This document shows positions 42,636 through 48,184 of a DNA stretch of 48,184 bases, one piece after another. How positions within the stretch are numbered: position 1 is the first letter of the stretch; every line of letters begins with the position of its first letter. This DNA is from Mesostigma viride (taxonomy: Eukaryota; Streptophyta; Mesostigmatophyceae; Mesostigmatales; Mesostigmataceae): contig RPFO01001464.1 of the NCBI GenBank assembly GCA_009746045.1, positions 154,001 to 202,184 on the forward strand, read 5' to 3'. The notes below the pieces were generated by a model. That model did not search any database. It was not told the origin of the DNA and worked only from the letters and a program-made list of their open reading frames with translations. Position numbers and translations under genes: made by a program.

Positions 42636-43318
42636 AGTTAACGTTTTAGAAACGCAATGTGAAGGATATGGTTGCAATGCAGCAATGTGTGAATATGGTT
42701 GGAAACGGAGCTTTGTTAAATTGGATATGTTACAGCGCTCACACTTGAGGCTTGTACACGAGCTTGCCAAGTCAAGGCAACACGTGAGGCGGGCTCGCAA
42801 GAGATGCCCAATGGCACTGGCCTATTTTTATATACTTGTGCACTGTGCTTGCTAGTCCTGAGCAGCCTAGGAGGCCTGCTCAGTAATAACACCCCGGTAC
42901 AGTATTCACTACCTGTACAGCGCCCAGTTCCTATACAGTAGGTCTGCCATACAGGCACAGTGACCACAGAGCACAGTCCACAGTGACTATTGCATCTGCA
43001 CCTAGGACTAAGCCTGCGGTACCAACAGACCACAGGTTAGGTTCCTATTTCCTGCGTACGACGTATTAATCCAATACCGTCGTAGATTCAGCACCTAATT
43101 CCTGTCAGCCCAGGAATTACTGTCGACCCCATATGTCGTCGGCAAATATTCACGTCCGACTTAGACGAACAGCCGGCTCGCGCTCGCGCGCGACCGGGAC
43201 GTCGGAACGCCATAACTTTCTTGATACTTGTCGGAATGAACTCGTTCCGGTGCCGCTGGAATCGCAGAGATATGCCGAATCAGGTACCCGCCACCGGCGT
43301 TAACTCTTGGCGTTAACT
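42636..43318 (-). repeat. 5' LTR of inner element (683 bp)
   Basis: Begins AGTTAACG and ends with a small duplication (GGCGTTAACTCTT then GGCGTTAACT). Shares long identical stretches with the other LTR in 42890-43280. Confidence 0.9.
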
Positions 43319-43323
43319 CGCCC
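43319..43323. repeat. Target-site duplication, right (CGCCC)
   Basis: Matches 35340-35344 exactly. Confidence 0.9.
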
Positions 43324-44678
43324 TGATGTCCCGGTATGAGCGGGGGACCATCAACCTGGACCCCGCCCGCCTCCAGCAGGCAACCGACGTCTTCTTGAGG
43401 GCCAACCCCCCTCCCACAGGTGTGTATAACCCTCATAAAAAGGAATCCAAGATCAATATTGCTGGTTTGCCTGAGGGACACACCATTGAACAAGCCAAAC
43501 AGTTTGTCTTTGCTCTGGAGTATGGGATGGAAGGCCTAAACCTTAGGCATCAGTTTAAGGCTCTCAGGGCCTCATCCACCTTTCACCAATCATCTCCTGC
43601 AATTAGAGCATTGATTCAAACCTATCAGGAACGCACCCTGACACCTGAAGCAGCAATTGAACAGTGGCCTACCTTTATCGCTGATCTGAAACAGCTAGTG
43701 CTTACCAATAACCACATGGAAGCAGTAGAACGTTTCAACTGGCTTGCTGCTTATAAGGTGAACAAAAATAACCTCTCTGGGGATGCAAAAACATACAGGG
43801 TAATGATAGAGAAAGACCTTGAGCTTCTCAAGCTCCAACCAAGGTATCTCATCCACACCTGGCTAACAAAAGCTAATTTGCAACCCTCTGTCCTGGCTAC
43901 CCTGCTTACAGGCCTCAAGTCCCTCTGGGACAACTTCAGAGCTGCCATGCTCTATATCGAGGAGGCAGTGGACCCCCTGGATACTGGCAACCCCCAGGCC
44001 CAGGACCCCAAGGTCCAGGGTGTCCAAGGCCACAAGCGCAAGGGGGGGGCCAGCCAGGGGGGGGCACCCAAGACCCACAAGTCCTCCCACCAAGGGGGCA
44101 GTGGCTCTCAGGGGCGTGGCAACACGTGGCACCGTGTGCCCCTGCATGGCAACCCCAACAACAACAACAACAACAACAACAATAACAACAACAGATCCCA
44201 GCAGGGCAATAACAACAACAGGTCCCAGCAGGGCCACAACAACAACAACAACAGGCCCCAGCAGGGCCATAACCACAACAACAATCGATCCCAGCAGGGC
44301 AACAATAACAACAACAACAACAACAACCAACCTGGAAACCCTGGCATACGGTGCCTGAGGTGCTTCCAGAGGGGGCATGACAGGAACCACTGCCCCAACA
44401 ACGACTCCCTGCACACAGACGTGGATCTCTGCCCGGGTTGCTGGCACGCACGTCATCCCCTGGGACCTCCAGGCAGCCGGTGCAACAGGCTTCGCTACCA
44501 AAAACAATGTGAGTTCTCTCACCTCGCTTTCTCTGAGGATAATGATCTCATTACCATTGGGGATGGCAGCCAGGGCATAATTGATTTTGAGGCAGCAACC
44601 TTACTGTCCTCCCAACACCCTGTCCTGGAACCTTACATAAAAGCACTAACCCCTACAGTACTGTTGACAACTCCATAG
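43324..44678 (+). CDS. gag: Outer element Gag, C-terminal part with zinc knuckle
   Basis: The frame that stopped at the left insertion edge resumes here and is open to TAG at 44676-44678. It has a capsid-like helical domain (EQAKQFVFALEYGMEGLNL, RALIQTYQERTLTPEAAIEQ, WPTFIADLKQLVLTN, WLTKANLQPSVLATLLTGL), a basic Gly/Lys/His-rich linker, and an Asn/Gln-rich low-complexity stretch (about 44150-44335) built on AAC repeats with RSQQGNNN units. The zinc knuckle is CLRCFQRGHDRNHC (C-x2-C-x4-H-x4-C). The Pol frame overlaps the end, shifted by -1. Without the insertion this would be one ORF with the part before 35344. Confidence 0.8.
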
Positions 44679-47600
44679 ATATCAAGGAGCTTGCTCATCA
44701 GCTGCACCTAGCCATGGGTCATGAAACAGTGGCTGAGGAACTGGCCAGACGGCTGGGGGGTAGTAGCATGGGAAAACAACTCAGGAATGCAGTAAAACTG
44801 GCTAGACAACACTGTCAAGAATGTCAGTTCAATAGCCCCAAACCTCAAAAATGGCATACTGCAACTCCTTCCACCACTAGGGGCATGATAGTGGGGGATG
44901 TGATGCACATCAACAAAGATGTCCAACCCTACCTGATCCTAAAAGATTCATGGTCCAGGTTCACAGTAATGGAACCCCTACCTGGCATGTCGATCTGCAG
45001 GGCAGCTACGTGTTGCACTCATGATTGCTTTACCCAGATTCTACCCAGTTGACAGAATTTTGCTTGATCAACAATTTTCTTGTCTGACTGACCTGGAAGG
45101 GTGTGAAGCAATAGAGATTGCTGGGCTGGAAGATCATGAGGGTCAGGGGGTCATTGAAAGAACCATCAGATCTGTCAAAAACCTACTGCCCAAAAATCCT
45201 TCCAAGGATGCTACTTCAGGGGTCTATTGTGACAGGGCACTCTGGTGTCATGAAATGTGCACAACCCTAAACATGAGACCTGTCTTGCATGCCAAGTGGG
45301 GTGAAGTAATCCCAGCAGGCCTGCAGGCAGGTGTATATCCCCCAGAGGTGATAGCACTGTACAACACTGCACGTGCACAAACCTCAGCAAAACTGGCAGA
45401 AAAAGATAAAACCCATCCCAGGCCAGTATTCCAAAAAGGTGATCAAGTTCTCTATTACAAGGAAAACAGCTTTGGTAAGGTTGGAACTTGGCTAGGTCCA
45501 GTTACCATCCGTGGATTTACCAAAAACAGCAAGACCGTGGAGGTCAAGCACAATATCAATGGGAAGCGTCACAGGGTGAGCTGTCATAGAATTAAGAAGT
45601 ATTATTCTCCCATGGCAGACGTGCCTGGGGAAGAGTCTTTAAGCATGGACTCACTACTTCTATCTGGCAACTCCAGCATGCCCAGCAGTAGCCCTGAGCC
45701 ACCAATTACTGCTGTTGACAGCACCACAGCACCCTCTGTGAACCCTTCCACCCTCAGTGAAGCCAGGCCCACTTCACAACCTGGGGATAGCTTAACCAGG
45801 CACGAGGTAGCTGGGTTGGAAGCATTAGCTCAGCCCCAAGGCACGAACCTGTCTGCCAAACCTCCCGCTCTGAGGTCAAAATTGGCAGTCGCCTTGCAAG
45901 CATTACACAGGTCACATAAGCAACAAGCTGCTGTGGCCGAAGGGCTGGCAAAAGTCTCAGCTGTGTGCACTAGTCAGGACCCCTGGCTGGACCCTGGCAA
46001 TAGACACTCAGGCACAGGTCAGTGTGATCAGTGCACAAGCCATCCCTGGTCTTGAGATTGCACCTTCATTTTGGGCACGGGTGCAGGATTTCTCAGGCCA
46101 AAGCTCACTGGATGTAGTGGGACAAGTGATGCTCCCTATACTTGGTATTCAGACACCCTTCCAGGTGCTACATATACTCCCAACGGAGTTATGTTACAAT
46201 TCCAGGTGGTGGAGGGGTACTCTGGTATAACACCTTGTTGGGGGAACCTTTTGTATCCTATCCTGGGGTGCTTATCTCAGCTAATGAGCTCAGTGTCACA
46301 GGGGTGGGTGCAGTTCCTCTGGACCACTTTAAAATCCCTCTCTCCAGTATTGTCCCTGGTATGGATGCTGTCATCAAGGCAGTCAACACTCAGTATGCAC
46401 CAGGGGAGATCCCTGATCTGGACATTGAAGTTAGTGCACAGCCAGTTCCTCCATCCCTCAGCCTTTGGGCTGGGTAAGTGGGACATAGCCATGCACTCAC
46501 CCCACCAAATCTCCCACGTCATACAAGAATGCAAAACACAAAAAGGTTTTACCAAGTGGCTGATGGCCATTGTCCACCAAGCCAGGCAGGAATGGGTCCT
46601 GCCCAACCCCTAAAACCCTCAATACAAACCTCCTGTCACCCCTTCATGGGACGTGCCAGAGGGAGCCAAAAAGCTCAGATTAAAATTTGTTCTCAAACAA
46701 AAACCACAAAAAGTGGGCTCCCCAATCTTCCATGCCAGACCATGTGTCACAGAATTAAAGGGGACCTCCACACTGCCAAAAGGGGAAACTTACACACCTG
46801 GGCTACAACAAACCTCACTCAGGATCATGCTCTCCCTCTTCCTCCACAACCTCAATGCAGGCCAAGACTATGTCTGCAAAGCCACTGATATTAAAAGGGG
46901 GCGGGCTTCCTCAGGGGGGACCCAGAAAAGGCTGAATCTGTGTGGAAAGGGAAGGTGTACGTGGTAGACACCCCAGCTGTGTGGAAACCTTACATTGATG
47001 AGCCCCACCTTATCATCAACATTTGGGTGGAAGGGCTTGTCAGTGCCCCCAAAATTTTCAGAGACTCAGCAGAGGAAGTATTCAAAAAGCTCAAGGCCAC
47101 GTATGATGACCTGGACCCATGCTTTTTTGTTGTACCCACCCCCTCTGGACTGCTGTTCTTTGTGTGGCATGGAGATGACCAACTCATTTGTGGGCCTAGA
47201 GCTGAGGTGGAAACATTTATTCAGCAGGTCCAGGAATCATATGAGATTGGCAAACAGGTGGAATTGAGCACAACCCCCATCCAGTTCTGTGGCATCATGT
47301 TGCAGCTGCACAGGCAGCCAGATCAATGGGTCTGCTCTCTCTCTCCTCCTGCAGAATATATTCAAGATTGTCTAGATCTGCTGCATCACACCTGCCTCCC
47401 CTTACACATGTGTGCCACTGTTCAGGGCAAACTGGGATCGTGGTCAGCCATCTGTGGGGCTCCCTTAGCTGTCATCAGCAGGGTCACCCATGATGTTCTA
47501 GTCAAAATAAAATGCAGTCACATCAGGAAGTTGATCCATGACTGCCCCCCCCCTCATCCTCCATGGCCTGAATCTGATGGAAGACATCCACATACACAGT

Positions 47601-48106
47601 GTCATGGACAGCTCCATGGAGAGCAGAACAATCAATCAGATGGGGGCACGGGAATCAGGGCTGTTTTTTCTCACCAACAGGTCAGATTACATGTCCCTCA
47701 CGTCCTGGTACACTGAGCAGGCTACACCGCAGAAAACCTGGCAGTGAGCAACTCAGCTGAATGTCGTGCTGTGGTGTCTGCTGCATTGCATGCTCGTTCC
47801 CTGCAGCACATGCTCACCTGGCTACAAACCCAGGCAGGCAGCACATGCAATGTCATCTCACATCTCTATACTGACAGCTACTCTGTGATCAGTTTTCTAA
47901 CCAAGAAATCTGTTTCTGCTGCTGTCCACACTGACCTGGATTGGGTGATCCTCAAACAGGAGGCAACCTACTTCTCCAGCTGGCATCATGTGGAAGATGA
48001 AGAAAACCCAGCAGATGCCTTAACCAAGCTGAGGGATGCAGCTGGCCCCCAATACCAGCTACTCTTTGAGAATATGAATCCCTATGGTATCCGTGTCAGT
48101 GTTTGA
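44642..48106 (+). pseudogene. pol: Outer element Pol: integrase, protease, RT, RNase H (frameshifted)
   Basis: In order: integrase HLAMGH and CQECQF zinc residues (about 44705-44830), GDVMHINKD with the first catalytic Asp (about 44898), a frame change near 45020, RILLDQQFSC (second Asp, about 45062), GQGVIERTIRSVK (Glu, about 45145), and a C-terminal GDQVLYYKENSFGKVGTWLG part. After a Ser/Thr/Pro linker and another frame change near 46000, the protease has DTQAQVSV and, in yet another frame, NTLLGEPFVSYPG. RT follows with LRLKFVLKQK (about 46675), DLDPCFF and WHGDDQLI (about 47169). RNase H has VMDSSME (about 47600), NSAECRAVV, YTDSYSVISFL and ENPADALTK. Layout and atypical residues are the same as in the inner element. 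At least five frame changes make it inactive. Confidence 0.75.
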
Positions 48107-48184
48107 ATAAATGACTGGCCATAGCTCAGTACACAACCACCACACCCCCCTACCACAGCGATAGCTGCTGGGCGCCATAAAATT
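48107..48184. other. 3' end of outer element, cut by window end
   Basis: Follows the RNase H stop; contains AATAAATGACTGG and a C-rich stretch. No LTR start or polypurine tract could be identified. Confidence 0.4.

Larger units (their letters stand above)
35345..43318 (-). mobile_element. Inner LTR retrotransposon, complete, 7,974 bp
   Basis: Two LTRs (35345-36049 and 42636-43318) bound a minus-strand coding region with an upstream ORF, Gag, integrase, protease, RT and RNase H. Both LTRs begin AGTTAACG and end CGTTAACT. A purine tract abuts the 3' LTR. The flanking CGCCC duplication fixes the limits to the base. Pol is nearly intact, so the insertion is fairly young. The expected primer-binding site after the 5' LTR (minus strand, starting CAAATTACAACCAGTC) does not begin with TGG and was not matched to a tRNA. 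Confidence 0.9.
34251..48184 (+). mobile_element. Outer LTR-type retrotransposon, interrupted and cut by window end
   Basis: The parts 34251-35344 and 43319-48106 form one plus-strand element, split by the inner element. Order: N-terminal ORF, Gag with zinc knuckle, integrase, protease, RT, RNase H. There are at least six frame changes, so it is inactive and older than the insertion in it. The 5' LTR was not identified and the 3' LTR is beyond or at the window edge. Confidence 0.75.

Noticed and set aside
43936-44451. Minus-strand ORFs rich in Cys or Val opposite the outer Gag
   Set aside because: They are the reverse reading of the AAC-repeat and basic linker of Gag.

Overview
The window is nuclear DNA of a eukaryote, most likely an alga or plant-like protist. 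The support is one intron-rich host gene whose product resembles the plant-type prolyl aminopeptidase (alpha/beta hydrolase) family, consensus GT-AG introns of about 450 to 1,065 bp, and a dense, nested load of retrotransposons and DNA transposons. The lineage cannot be fixed from the sequence. No rRNA, tRNA, CRISPR array or prokaryotic operon was found.

Layout. 1-4709 (+): the 3' part of the host gene, five phase-compatible exons, with minisatellites that copy its own splice-donor edges. 4710-9800: repeat-rich DNA with a 90-bp inverted-repeat pair enclosing a LINE ORF1-like remnant (-), plus a few short candidate terminal exons. 9979-14196: duplicated blocks leading into a small coiled-coil gene and a rolling-circle (HUH) Rep-like endonuclease gene (+) that is cut short by a CCGTAT-rich repeat. 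14886-16110: broken reverse transcriptase (+). 16478-20885: nested inverted repeats, a candidate non-autonomous Harbinger-like element. 22257-23448: hairpins, a LINE C-terminal remnant and a 206-bp near-perfect palindrome.

23434-33662 (-): an upstream ORF and a Gag of a retrotransposon, split by a 7.67-kb CACTA-type element (24809-32478) with CACTAGGAAGGGG termini and dense TGTGACATTTTGTGA subterminal repeats. 34251-48184 (+): an older LTR-type retrotransposon, cut off by the window end. A second, related and complete LTR retrotransposon on the minus strand (35345-43318) is inserted in its gag gene. The inner element has two LTRs, a CGCCC target duplication, a purine tract and Gag, integrase, protease, RT and RNase H.

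The most unusual biology seen is the domain order of the two large retrotransposons. The aspartic protease lies after the integrase and before the RT, and both elements share atypical active sites (DTN/QA protease, HGDD reverse transcriptase). In the inner element gag and pol share one frame, separated by a single TGA. The second unusual feature is a host intron minisatellite made of repeated 5' splice sites. Many open frames are broken by single-base shifts, some at homopolymers; decay and assembly error cannot be told apart here.
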